DNA of 64,000 bases from Amphiura filiformis. Its lineage: Eukaryota; Echinodermata; Ophiuroidea; Amphilepidida; Amphiuridae. The notes beneath the pieces are model-generated. The model did not search any database. It saw nothing but the letters and a program-made list of their open reading frames with translations, and had not been told where the DNA came from. The stretch lies in the NCBI RefSeq assembly GCF_039555335.1, contig NC_092637.1, positions 41,242,726 to 41,306,725 on the forward strand. Reading direction: 5' to 3'. The position numbers and the translations under genes are program-made. Below are positions 34,504 to 45,892 of this stretch, piece by piece. Position 1 is the stretch's first letter. Every line of letters starts with the position of its first letter.

Positions 34504-34765
34504 TTGAAGACCTGAACGCAAGAAGACTGTAAGTTCACTTGGCCCCTCAACATGTATACCCTAACGTTGTTGCGTATAGTTTCGTATAGTTTGGTAATGT
34601 TTTATACATGTTCAGGGGCCAAAACAAATCTTTCACAACCTTTCATGATGTTTTCACCCTGGAACATGTATTAAACATTATAAAACCCTAAGAAACTATA
34701 CGTAACTTAAGTGTATACATGTTGAGGGGCCAAGTGGGCTTACTGTCTTCTTGCGCTGTCTTCAA
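34504..34765. mobile_element. 262-bp foldback MITE starting TTGAAGACCTGAACGC
   Basis: Arms of about 55 bp: TTGAAGACCTGAACGCAAGA to TTGGCCCCTCAACATGTATA, inverse at the right with a few changes. The middle has imperfect further copies (TTTTATACATGTTCAGGGGCC). Same terminal TTGAAGAC as the element at 14,873. Confidence 0.75.
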
Positions 34766-35429
34766 TCTGTGATTTGGCTACATTACAACATGGTGGGAAT
34801 ATTTTTAAGTTCCCCCCAACAATGTGACCTTCGATCCCTCGTAGGAACCAAAGGGACATAGAATAAAAAATGGAACCAATCAAATTTTAATCATTTCAAG
34901 TTTAAGGATTGCAAAAAACATTGGTTCCACTAATGTAGGAATATAAAATTCCGAATCCAAAGCGCCCTGTACTAAACGGTGAATTCAATGAGTCATTTAA
35001 GGAAGTATAAATTTAATACATATTGAGTTATGGGATCTTTGTCTTTTAGTATAGTAATTCTATACTGTTCTTGCACTTAACCTGCATGATTGATCACTCA
35101 TAACGTGTCAATTGTTCCTTTTGCTACACACGCACTATCGTTGTTCAGACGTTCACCCCAACCTACGGCACAACGTACGTGACACGACATTTATTCGACG
35201 TCGAGATTTCAACTACATAATATCAAATATGTATTCCGTATTTATAGGCCTATAAGATATATCGATATACTTTTATGCAGTAGGTTATTGTGGACTGGAG
35301 GGGCTCATTTGCCTTCCATTTATGATCACCATGCTTAACCCTAAAACTACTGAGCCGTATTTTGAACGAATTTTAATCTTTCCCCAGAGTAGGCCATAAA
35401 CGTTGAAAAAAATCAAAATAAAAACAGTG

Positions 35430-35505
35430 CATTCAGCCGGATTCGAAACGGCGGCCTTCGTATTACCAGCTGACGCTCTAACCAACTGAGCTAAAGAGGA
35501 ACGTT
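35430..35505 (-). repeat. tRNA-like module with clear D arm
   Basis: On minus: TTTAGCTCAGTTGGTTAGAG (A box, good D arm) then GCCGTTTCGAATCCGGC (T arm with four of five pairs). Anticodon and acceptor stems do not pair, so it is a tRNA pseudogene or SINE head. Confidence 0.6.
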
Positions 35506-35885
35506 GGAGAAGAGCGGAAGATGGGGGTTGTAACCCCCCTAATTAAAAAAAAACTTGTATAAACATCATATACCGGGTTTTTATGGTACCAATGTATAGT
35601 TACAGGTCTCCTCTATCAAGTGATACCAAAAGAAGTACAAACATTTCCCATATAGTGTCGCTATGCTATGACATCATAATGTGAGAACACCCTTGCAAAA
35701 TTTTGGGAAATTCTGGATATGAACAAATGTATAGGCACAACTGATTCGGCTAAGAATTATATGAATATGCGATTTCACCGAATAGTTTCCTAAATATAAA
35801 AGGATGTGACTATTCAAACTAACTAAAAAGTCAATATCTCTTTATTTGAAGATTTGAAGTATTTTTAAGTGGAAAAAGCAGGTGT

Positions 35886-35932
35886 AGGGGTGGGTGTGTG
35901 GGTGTGTGTGTGTGTGTGGGGGGGTTGCAGAG
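35886..35932 (+). repeat. GT-rich simple repeat
   Basis: GGTGTGTGTGTGTGTGTGGG and related; similar runs at 21,258-21,300 and 52,464-52,512. Confidence 0.9.
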
Positions 35933-36732
35933 CAACATTTTCAAAATAATTTCAAAGCGCCATGTTTACGCTTATAAATCAATATCCTTCAAAATGCCAA
36001 CTAAAACAGGCAAAAAGTGAGGTATACCAACCAAGATATTTGAGCAACATGTACTTCGGTGTTTTTACCCTACACAATCATTTTCATTCGACGTGGAATG
36101 CTTTTTGACGTCATAAAAATATTCGATATCAAATATTCTATAGTGAGTGCAAATTTAGCTATGACTAACATTGTTTGCTTGTATCTTGATGTCTGAGGTA
36201 TATAATATAGCATAAGAATCTAAACGGTGCCCAGTGGAAACCCTTGTGGGCATTCCGAGATATCTAGAGTCTAAGATTCAAAACGCAAATTGGTTGCAGT
36301 TTGGTTTAAACATCTTCCAAAATATTCCTCAGGTCAAAAGGATTAAAACATATAGAGTTTGACATACCTTCGACAAATCAGTATGGAGTTATTGACGAAA
36401 AGCTCAGAGATTTGAATTTGGGCTCCATATGGGCTCTTAACCTTAATCTTAAGCATAACCCTAACCCTAACCCTAACGCAAACCCCAACCCAACCCTAAT
36501 CGTCGACTTAAATAGTAATGAATTGCAAGCAACCTTAATAATTGAACAGCGTGAGAACGTGGTAAACGTAACCTCAATGTAACAGCATTTAATTGCATTC
36601 AAAAGGGGGTGCTATACTAAATCGTGACTGCATGACATTGTGGTATATTCACAACGTAAGACGGGTTGGCTTGTCGGTATACGAGTATACATGTATTTTG
36701 TATATATCCTGATACTGGGGTTATTTCTACCT

Positions 36733-36960
36733 CGAACAAGTAGTTAAAAATACTACTAATCGTCTGCCGTTTTCAAAACACTCATACACACCAGTACCAC
36801 TGACAGTCAAACTTGGGATTATCGCACTAGCCCTGCAATTCCAATGTGCACGATTATATGTACCATCATAGGCGGCAGAAGCGGAGAGCGGGGGTAACGC
36901 CGGGTGAGATGTGATAATGATATTTGCCCTCTGCATCTTTCTTTGTGGCACGAATACATC
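36733..36960 (-). pseudogene. Decayed copy of the Tie-like Ig2 exon
   Basis: On minus the end of the region reads YNRAHWN, then AIIPSLTVSGTGVYECFENG, aligning with [27 protein letters not shown] of the real Ig2 exon. After a frame change it ends in a stop where the real exon has Gln, then LLVRG and GTAGAA where the real exon has LIVRG and GTATGC. The first half of the domain is unrecognisable. It lies upstream of Tie exon 1 in the same orientation, so it may be the remnant of a second, tandem Tie-like gene. Confidence 0.7.
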
Positions 36961-37254
36961 CTAATTTTTGGCCCAAATAGGGTAAATTTTGCAACATTTT
37001 GTGGTCTTGCGCACACTGGCCAATAAAATAGCAAAACATACCTTCATTTGGGGCTTAAATAATCGGAAATGTATTATTTTTCATGTCTCAGTAAAACCGG
37101 AACAAAGCATTCTCATCCACAGACCCATCTCCCTCCTAAATTTGAATGCTTCCGCCGCCACTGTTTACCTATGCGTGCATTGTAAGGGTAGCTACAAAGG
37201 AAGCTGTCAGAAACACGGAAAAGAATAGATTACGAGACGCAGTGTTCCATTGAT

Positions 37255-37580
37255 GCCGATTTGATTTGCTGACAGACTATTCATAAAATTCAGTGACCAG
37301 TATCATTGTTTCGGACAGAAGGCTTCATCCATTAAATTTGTCAGTCGCCTGACAGCATATCATCGATTTACCTGCAGGTGACTGTCAATAAGTAATGATT
37401 AGAAAGTCAAGTGTAAGTGCCACACTTAGGAAAGGGGTAGAATTGCTCTCATGTATCCCAAAGGTGTATTGTACGGGTCTCTAGCATTTAAAGCAGGTTT
37501 CTTTGTCGCCCTCACTTCATCTAAATATATTGAATGTCCTTGCTGATGGATTACACATCAAAATGTATTAAAGCTGCCAG
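37255..37580 (-). repeat. Repeat family R1, copy C (partial)
   Basis: Shares with copy B the blocks CTTATTGACAGTCACC-like, GACAAATTTAATGGATGAAG and TTTGGGATACATGAG on minus, but lacks the CT-rich half. Confidence 0.55.
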
Positions 37581-37584
37581 GTTT

Positions 37585-37665
37585 TGAGTTCGAACCTTGG
37601 TGTGGTCAATGTGTTGTGTATTTGGCAAGACACTTTATCTTTTTCGTCGCACTTTACCCAGAAAA
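37585..37665 (+). repeat. SINE fragment (B box plus body)
   Basis: GAGTTCGAACCTTGG, then GTGTTGTGTATTTGGCAAGA and CACTTTATC, the same body as the SINEs at 19.8 and 53.8 kb in the plus orientation. Confidence 0.6.
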
Positions 37666-37884
37666 CAAAATTAGGGAGCTTTTAGGGTAGTCATACCGTG
37701 AACGTTATTGTTGGCAGACAAATTGTAATACACTCACACTTATTTTACTTAATTTTATTTTAAATCAACGCTTTCTCCGAACTTCTCTGACATTTCAACA
37801 CAGCTTATATTTATTCAATAATCATGTAGTCCAAAATTAACATCTCTGACCCTGCAGATGGATTACTCATCAGAATGTATTAAG

Positions 37885-37985
37885 GCTACCAGGTTGTGGG
37901 TTCGAACCCTGTCGTGGTCAATGTGTTGTGTCCTTGGCAAGACACTTTATCTCTTTCGTCCCACTCCACCACAGTTGCGCGTCAT
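37885..37985 (+). repeat. SINE fragment (B box plus body), second copy
   Basis: GTGGGTTCGAACCCTG, GTGTTGTGTCCTTGGCAAGA, CACTTTATCTC. The flanking sequence upstream (GATGGATTACTCATCAGAAT) also resembles that of the copy 300 bp earlier (GATGGATTACACATCAAAAT), so the pair may be a local duplication. Confidence 0.6.
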
Positions 37986-39617
37986 TTGAAGCCATCATTA
38001 ATAGTGTCACTCTTGCTGAGTGGCCACATCTGCTCCAGTTACGATTTATTAATTTTTCTAGCAACATTTTTAAAGACAGCCTCTTATGGTGTTAAGATAT
38101 ATCTGCACACTCTGATCTTTTCATTTTACCCGGCTGTCATTTCTGAACGGTGAGGTGAGTTGAGATATCTGGGTTGAAAAATGCTGTTCTTGTGATTTTT
38201 TACCATTTTTTCCAAAAAGGTCAACATACAAACAGCTATAACTTTTGGGTTTAAACAACAAATAATAAATTGGGAATATTGTAGCATGGTTTATTTTTGT
38301 TCACAGATATAAAATATTTATTTGCCTTCTGTTATTCAGAGCAAATATAAACATAAAGTTATGGCTAATTTAATATTTGACATTTTGGGGTAAAAAATGT
38401 AAAAAAAAAAAAAAAAAGAAGTTACAAACAAACACATTTTCCAACCAAATATCTCAGTTCTTTTTAAAAGCATGGGTTGAACAGAAAGATGGGACTCTAG
38501 CAATTACTTCTAACCCGGCAGTCACCTTTGTCCAAAACTGTTGCATAGGACTCTATGTAGCTAAAACTGGCCTCTCTACTTTACATAATCTTTAGCACTC
38601 AAAGGAAGAGCTAATACATTTTCACGCTGATGGCATTTGTGTCTCAAAGGTGTGAATTAAAATGTATGAATCTTGTGAGGTAGAATAATTTCGTGCAAAG
38701 TAGCATTAGTACATTGCCTTTGAAATAGCAGACTCAAATTGGTATTGGCATTCCATTGGCAGAATCCTTATTTATGTATGAAAATACTGACTGACACTTT
38801 GATGTATATTAATTTTACCTTTAGATTTGTATGAATTGATAAATCTACCACTGCAAGAGCTAATTACCCAATATGGAATACATTATAAATAATAAATAGA
38901 TAATACCCTAAGACAACACAACATAATTTAAATCAAATAGTGCATTAACTTACGGATAAAAAAAATATATTCTAATTAATCAAATGCATCTATATCTGAG
39001 TCATCATTGTCAAACAAACTCCCTACGACCCCGTATTGGTTAGTAACGCGTAAAAAAATGATTCAGTGAAAAAAACACACCAAACGATTCACAGAAAATG
39101 GCGGAAGTGTCTTCAGAAAAGTTTTAAACTTTTAACAGTTAACATTTGAGACAGTTTGAGGTTTCAAGGTAAAAATCAGAAATCAATCAGAGTCGTACGA
39201 AAACCGTTTCTGTGTTTTAGTTGACAGATTACGCCAGGCAAATCTTTTTAATTCTGTATTCAATTATAATATGTTTACATTTTACATTATATCAAAGTTC
39301 ATAATTCTGTCAATAACGACTACCACCACCTATACAGTGCGCAAAATAATTAAGGTACCAGTTATGTTCACGTAAACAAAGATAAAAATGACAAAATTAA
39401 AACAAGCCCCAATACCCGTGCTCTTTCCGTCCGAGCTAAAAGATGCTGCTGTTGTTGCTTGTTCCAGTATTGACATATCTGTCTTTGTTTAGGATATACA
39501 GAACATAACCAGTACCTTAATAATGTTGCGTACTGTATAATATACAAACAAATAGGTTATATATCTTAGAATTTTACTACCAAATGCCAACGTAATTTAT
39601 TACTAGGGTAATTTGTC

Positions 39618-39778
39618 TTAAACTACAGCAGGATTGTGATCGTTTGGCCGTCTGTTCCGGCTTACAACAGAGACACTGGATGCTATGTTATTTACGATGG
39701 CTAAACAATGTCGACAGGAGCACAAACCACTTCGTCCATGTTTCTTCACTGCTCGCCACAATAGAAGAATTGAATTCC
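39618..39778 (-). CDS. Last exon: end of final membrane segment and basic tail
   Basis: Acceptor TATATTACCTTGCAG leads, in the phase left by the 40,651 donor, into NSILLLWRAVKKHGRSGLCS and a 53-codon open end with stop TAA. The hydrophobic start completes the last membrane segment and the rest is a basic, Ser-rich cytoplasmic tail. AATAAA lies within 25 bp of the stop on the same strand (39,596-39,601), a possible poly(A) signal. Confidence 0.7.
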
Positions 39779-42596
39779 CTGCAAGGTAATATAACAAATC
39801 ATACACCAGGATTTATATTATAATATAAAAATATTATTTAAATAATTGAAAATAAAAGCACGACCAATAACAAATCATTAGCGGTCTTCTTTCAACACCT
39901 AAACAGATAATATGTACATGTACATACATGTTGTAGTTTTTGGGCAGCTTATGCTGAATAACCATTTGTTTAAAAAGTGTATGTAGTGATCGACACATAC
40001 CCCTAACCTCCTCGTTTTGTATCTTGTTCTAAAGATTATAAATAGAGAAGGCAGCATATCTGCTGTATCCTAACAGGACATCAGTCAATATGAGACATTA
40101 AATATTAAATGCGAGGATCCTGAGGATACATGCATGATAAACTATATAATAATTAAAGAAATGGAGCTCAGACAAACTGGCAGTATAATAAAGGAGAGAA
40201 AAATCAGAACCGTTCGGATTCGAACCAGCGCGCACTGACAATTACATGTCCTACAACTCACCACCACACGCCACAATAGCTCATGGCGGCATGGCGGATC
40301 TGCCGGCGAATAGAACATGTAAAGATTTTATTCTTTCTAAAGATATCAAAATAAGTCAATCTCCAAAAACAAACTTGCAGTGACGTTTTGGGGTGTTTCT
40401 GGCGATGTATTTATTGACACATTTTGTACATTAAAATTCTCATTTACTTTAATTTTGTTTCTGGTAAACAAAAAAATTCAAAGTGGAAACAAAATCTGTA
40501 TCTTCTGAACAAGTCATAATATGCATGACTGTTTTTTTTTTTTAAATATGTGTAACTGTAGTCATAAGTACTGTTCAGGATGAGGTTGTAGGTAATAAAG
40601 TGCCTTTTTTTATTTATGTGTGGTGAACGTTTTAAATATATATTACTTACCAATGGCAAGAAGCACAACAGACACATTGAGTGAAATTATAAACACCGCC
40701 ATTGCTGTTTGTCGGTAGCCAGATGGATCTGTAAGTGGAACCAGTAGAACTTCGGCGCAAAGCATGTTGAGAAAGATGGCTACAAGTGAAGTCATTTGCA
40801 GCCAATGTTCGAAGGAATCTTTCATAGGCTTGAAATAGGCATGACTTGTGATGAACACCATTGACAACGCCACAGTAGCTCCTAAGGTAAGGGGATCCTC
40901 TGAGCCGAAGAGAACTACAAGAGATGTTTGCAACACTTTGCGGGATAGTTCTACTATCTCCCAATACCAGTATTCTCGTTTATAGTTTTCACAGAGAAAC
41001 CGAATATATAATGGATATTTCAAAATGTTAATGTTCAGATTGTCGCGATCTTCGAGAATAGTTGGAGTAGTCTCCTCTGATACCACACTATCTGTCTCCT
41101 CATTTTCCAGCGCGGTGTTACCTATCTCTTCAAGAAGGCTTGCTCTCCTGTTATTGTTACTATCGTCATCATCTTCAACAATGAAAGATAGTTCTGTACA
41201 ATTGGAATCATTGTCGGCTTCGCGTTCTTGATTTTCGTGGTTTGTTTCCAACGTACGAGGAGAGTTCCTCAATATCACTATGAACACCCCCAAAGGGAAC
41301 CCAACAACGTAAAGCAAAGCAAAATAAGCTGAGTTGATGTAGTTTTTGTGTTCCGTGGTGTCACAGTCAATAGAGTAATCTGACCTAACTCGATGCGCGC
41401 AGTAAACGTTGTTTTCATCGACACAAAATGTTTCACAAGCCACTGGCAATAATGATAAGATCACATCGCACATACTAGGGTAAGTGATGAACAGCATTAG
41501 GACTACAAACAAGTAACACTTTGGTCGCAACCGTTTCAAGTATTTCCTTCCGTTATCATGGTTAATGCTATTTGAAATATTGTCATAGCTGGAAAGCTTA
41601 ACCTTTAAGTATAGCCTTATACACGAGTAAACAATACTTGGCAAAGCAAATACAAGACAGCAGACAATTATACCGAGAACAAATTTATTGTAGACGTTCA
41701 ACTCCAGGGCTTTGATAAAGCATCGAGGTGTAGCTACTATCTGGAATATGTTAAGCTCCAATGCTCTGAACACCGTTGCAAGATTTGAGATTCCCCGTGG
41801 CCAATGGATGCTATGAAGAGATGTAAATATAGCACCAGTTATCTGATAATAACCAGGACAATTTTAAATCGAGCAACAAGAATGTCTACTAAGCAACGAT
41901 CAGTGTTGCTTCGCCTTCTGATATCCCAAACTGTGACCGCTACGATTATACATATCAAAGTAATAACGCATAAAGCCTCTAAAATCAGATGCCAGATTGG
42001 AGGACATTTGATGCAATACTCAAACCACGAGTAGAAGCCATCGCTACATCTGGAGCAAAGCCATCCTTCATAACCATCTCCACAAGATCCATCGATTTCA
42101 TTCAAAGCGGGACAAGAGTCATTGCCTCGGAGACACGGAAATGGTGCTGGAAGTGGATTTGTAAATCTCGTACTTGCTTGATTGTAAGATTCATACGATC
42201 TATCATGTATTAGCAAATTGGAGACAAACGCTTTGTATTTGGTTCTCAGGTTTTGAGGAACATCAGAATCGTTGGAATTTGTTGAGATGTTCCAGTTCCA
42301 TGTCCACCAAAACCCTGGCTGAAGTTTTTGATACTCATCTGTACAATCAATACCTTGTTCCGGGCAACGCATACAAGGGCCAAATCTATCCTTCCTATAG
42401 AATCCGTCTAAACATGGACAGGCACGGAATCCTGCGAAATTATTCTTTTTGGTACCCGTCGGGCATACTTCACAATCTGCTGCTCGTCTTCCAGGAGCTT
42501 GATAAGGTGAAACAAAAGTACCATTTGTGCACAATTTACATCCAATGCCTCCAGGGTCTTTAGACACTTGACCACTGCGTTCCTGAAAATATCCAC
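39618..42596 (-). CDS. Cysteine-rich multi-pass membrane protein with ephrin-receptor-like repeats (3' part)
   Basis: Two exons give about 700 codons of the C-terminal part. First come cysteine-rich repeats with the GCC2/GCC3 (ephrin type-A/B receptor-like) pattern: CKLCTNGTFVSPYQAPG, CEVCPTGTKKN, CLDGFYRK. A GWLCSRCSDGFYSWFEYC block follows, then about eight hydrophobic segments starting at IWHLILEALCVITLICI. A long acidic cytoplasmic-type loop (EDDDDSNNNRR to LEDRDN) lies between segments four and five. Proteins of this build are common and expanded in marine invertebrates; their function is unknown to me, probably a cell-surface receptor or channel-like protein. The N-terminal exons would lie right of 42,596, possibly including the assembly gap. 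A one-base frameshift breaks the large exon near 41,855. Confidence 0.7.
39779..40650. other. Intron of the Cys-rich membrane protein gene
   Basis: Contains a tRNA-like module (40,205-40,290) and no other recognised feature. Confidence 0.6.
40205..40290 (-). repeat. tRNA-like module with B box GGTTCGAATCC
   Basis: On minus GGTTCGAATCCGAACGG follows a weak A-box-like segment (GAGCTATTGTGGCG). An intact cloverleaf cannot be drawn. Confidence 0.45.
40651..42596 (-). CDS. Large exon: Cys-rich repeats and membrane segments, with a frameshift
   Basis: Acceptor TTCTTCTCTATAG and donor GTAAGT. It opens GYFQERSGQVSKDPGGIGC and ends VSVVLLAIG. The exon length is one base short of the value its 1-1 phases need. 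The frame that carries the Cys-rich part stops at 41,839; the membrane part is open in another frame and continues the hydrophobic family pattern upstream of its first Met, through ITGAIFTSLHSIHW. The break lies at 41,850-41,860 (CCAGG on plus). This could be a real single-base deletion, making a pseudogene, or an assembly error. Confidence 0.7.
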
Positions 42597-43064
42597 CTAT
42601 AGAGAAGAATGGAACCTGAGTTATTGTATGGGATTTTTTTTTTATTCTGCCATCTTCTTTTATAAATCTACGCTTTATGTTGGTTTCATATTTTCTCCCG
42701 CTGCCGCTGACGGTTTATTATGTCGCTTGCACTTTTCTAAAAGCGGCATATTGATGAAAGCCAGTGTTGCTCAGCATCGCCAAAAATCGTATCTTCTTCT
42801 CATCAGAGCGGCACGGCTCCAGAGTTGACTTGAATTGAACTCCTGGCGATTTTGCCGCTTGGGCAAAGCAGTAGAGTGATCAATGTATTGGCTTGCCACT
42901 GGTCACTGCGTTTCTAGTGCGACTGCGCAGTGAAGAAAAGTCGACGTCAAAGCGGCAAGCGGCAGGAAAGTATGAAACCAGCATTACGTTGGAATTACTC
43001 TGGTACCATTATGGTAAGAGTCGGATGGACAGTTATGTGAGCTGGTACAGCCATCCCAGTAAGA

Positions 43065-43264
43065 NNNNNNNNNNNNNNNNNNNNNNNNNNNNNNNNNNNN
43101 NNNNNNNNNNNNNNNNNNNNNNNNNNNNNNNNNNNNNNNNNNNNNNNNNNNNNNNNNNNNNNNNNNNNNNNNNNNNNNNNNNNNNNNNNNNNNNNNNNNN
43201 NNNNNNNNNNNNNNNNNNNNNNNNNNNNNNNNNNNNNNNNNNNNNNNNNNNNNNNNNNNNNNNN
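43065..43264. other. Assembly gap of 200 N
   Basis: A round-number N run, usually a scaffold gap of unknown true size. Upstream exons of the Cys-rich membrane gene could be hidden in it. Confidence 1.
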
Positions 43265-43479
43265 TGTAAATGCTACTTCCTTCCACACATTTCATGGCTC
43301 AGAGTTGGGACTTGCACACTTGCATTGACCTTGCGTGGTACACAAAGCTAATCTCCGATTCGGGATCAAAAGATTATTTAGGGGTCACTCCGGTCATTTA
43401 CGAAATACATTGCCAAAATGCTACTTCGCACACAAATTAAGTAGTACAGAGTTGGAACTTACACACAATGCATTGACCT

Positions 43480-43750
43480 TAATGGGTGCACAAAAGTTAA
43501 TCTCCGATTCATAGGTCAAAGGTTAAATTTTAAAATTGGTCCTATCGAGGTCAAATTCAAATTAGGAATGATATATACGACATTATTAACATTGACGACT
43601 CCAAAGGTTAAAGTTTAGGGGTCAAAGGTCAAATTTTAAAATTGGTCCAGTCGAGCTCAAATTCAACAGGAATGGTCCTTACCACATTCTAAAACATGTT
43701 AACAAAGTTATGACCTTCGAAAGGTCAGAGTTCAGGAGTCATTTCGTCTT
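43480..43750 (+). repeat. Diverged tandem block with AGGTCAAAGGT words
   Basis: Repeats of the kind AAATTTTAAAATTGGTCC, GAGGTCAAATTCAAA and GGGTCAAAGGTCA, in units of very roughly 100 bp. GGGTCAAAGGTCA (about 43,619) matches a DR1 nuclear receptor site. Confidence 0.55.
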
Positions 43751-44472
43751 AGGTCATTTATGGTTCATTTCTGCTAAACGGCTATGGCTAGGTTCAGATA
43801 TATAGCTAGAGCTATTTACGTATTGTATTGTATGGTGTAAGTTTTGCTGTTTATCTCACATCTACGTTGAAAATATTCTCCGATTTTTCACTTAACTGTA
43901 TAAATGCATTGTAAATTGGAAGACAATTCATATCACAAGACCAACAGGATAACTTTCCACTTATCTAAATTTGTAACTCAGCACAAAACGAAATAAATAT
44001 CTACTGTCAAATGTACAAGCAACAATACTCCTTCAATTGATAAATTTGTGCAAAATAAAGGTCACAACAAATAAATTTGGAATACATTATAGCACAACCG
44101 ACAGTGTCAATCTATGTACAGACTCGACAGTTGTAGGGTCACTTCACTCCAATGAACAACCACCATGGGAGGTATTCCATATAACAACCTATGCTTTTAT
44201 TGAGTGCCAATGTTCAGGCCGAATCAAACAATTTGTTGGTGTTTTCCTCCCGCCTTTTTTGTTTTGTTTGTTTGTTAAAGATTTTAAACAATTTAAAGAT
44301 TTTTGTGAAAGCTTTAGCAAAAAAATTAAAATAAATAGACAAATATGTTTACTAAAGATCACTTCGGTTTTTTTTCGGCACTCCGGGGTGGGGGGGGTAT
44401 TCTTCAGAAAAAGGGAAAATCGCTTCCTCCTTTCAACGAGCGCTGTTTAAGACGAACTAACACAAACAGAGT

Positions 44473-44473
<1 letters not shown>

Positions 44474-44543
<70 letters not shown>
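44474..44543 (+). repeat. TAA trinucleotide microsatellite
   Basis: About 23 uninterrupted ATA/TAA units. Confidence 0.97.
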
Positions 44544-44545
<2 letters not shown>

Positions 44546-44999
44546 CTCTCTCCTTTTCCAATTCATAAAAAATCCTCAGAACGAGAACCAAAACTTTCTT
44601 TTATACGGGCTTACCAAAACAAGCAGAAAGCATGCAGAGATTCTTTATATCTGTCCGTGTTATAAGCGACGCGTTCTTGCCACCACATACACGGTATCAT
44701 TTTTTTCAGAACAATTTGTGCACTGTATTTAAGTTGTTGTTGTTATGATACAAGTTCTTCTGGTTTTATTACAACATCAAAGGGGTCAGTATTATACATA
44801 TTTATTACATATTTTAGAGATATTTTGGTGAAAGCCGATAGAGTCAGTGGCGAGCTGCGTCATATACATGTATACAGGATCACATAAACACACAACCACC
44901 CACCACCACAAAGTATGAGCCCCGAGATGCTTTAAAAACTAAATTTGAGCAATTTTGAAATTTGACCTCATTAACCTTTGACCCCAAACTGGGGACCTC

Positions 45000-45285
45000 C
45001 CTGTAGGGAGATTGATATAGTTAGCCAACAAAGTTACAAAAAACAGTTATGAACCTAACATATCGTCGGACGCATTACATACTGATCTATCTCGAAAAAC
45101 ACGCATTTCAGAGAAAATCGCTATTGAAAATCTTCATATTAAGTTTACCTTTCTATAATTTAAATATACTATAGATTTTCATGCACGTGGTTTTAAATTA
45201 AAGCATATACTTAATAGATTTATTTAAGTGGAATCTTTAATTATATTTACGTATGCAATATTGCTTAAAATTACGCTAAATCAAA
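45000..45285 (+). repeat. Left arm of a 5.4-kb inverted pair
   Basis: From TTACATACTGATCTATCTCG (45,074) to GCAATATTGCTTAAAATTAC it matches the inverse of 50,083-50,283 closely over about 200 bp; weaker similarity continues to about 45,000. The arm is cut at about 45,285 by the LINE and resumes at 48,557-48,612. Confidence 0.75.
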
Positions 45286-45478
45286 TCAAATCAAATAATC
45301 AAATCAATCATCTTTATTTCATTCAAAATACAATAATACAATAACAGCAAAACATACACATTTGAATGAGGAGATGCTCAGAAGGCCAAAAAGGCCTGAA
45401 CAAACACCCCCCTTAACCTAATAACCTAAGTTTCATAATTTATCTTAAAAAAAAACCAATTACATACATACAAACACC

Positions 45479-45508
45479 CCCACCCCACCACCACCACCAC
45501 CACCACCT
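45479..45508 (+). repeat. CCA simple repeat
   Basis: CCACCACCACCACCACCACC in the LINE 3' untranslated region. Confidence 0.9.
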
Positions 45509-45892
45509 CTTTCATACCATTCATGTAGAGCTAAGCAGGAAAAAAAATGATGAATAAAGAACATGCAGAATATAAGTGTAAGACAAATTAATATTTCATA
45601 ACATATGCTCCCGTATATCGCATAAGAAAGCTGACAGTTTGTGAATATAGTATAAATGCCAAGAGAGATTAGTTAATTTTAAGCGAAGGAGAAAAATAGA
45701 AAACAAGAAGTAAATCCAAACTAAGAGGTATTATGTGTACATTACCATAAGGTTTGTTTTAATTTGGGACCTAAAGAGTTTTACTGATGTAGCTGTTTTG
45801 GCGCATTTGTCAATCGAATGCCATTTTCTTGGCCCGGCAGTTCTTATTGTTTTGTTAGTAAACTCTTTTTTGTTAGACAGATCTTGTAATCT

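Larger units (their letters stand above)
33607..39617. other. Region between the two host genes
   Basis: 6 kb upstream of the Tie-like start and downstream of the second gene's stop. Contains a foldback element (34,504-34,765), a tRNA-like module (35,430-35,505), a GT-rich run (35,886-35,932), a short telomere-like run (36,460-36,478), the Ig pseudo-exon (36,733-36,960), repeat R1 copy C and two SINE fragments. No other gene is apparent. Confidence 0.55.
42597..44990. other. Upstream flank of the Cys-rich gene, with assembly gap
   Basis: No further exon of the gene is visible up to 45 kb. Includes the 200-N gap (43,065-43,264), a diverged tandem block with AGGTCAAAGGT words (43,480-43,750), and a TAA microsatellite. 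The open frame that crosses the N run is an artefact. Confidence 0.55.

Noticed and set aside
35430-35505. Functional tRNA gene
   Set aside because: D and T arms are good, but acceptor and anticodon stems do not pair.
42893-43351. Open frames on both strands across 43.0-43.3 kb
   Set aside because: They exist only because the 200-N gap contains no stops.
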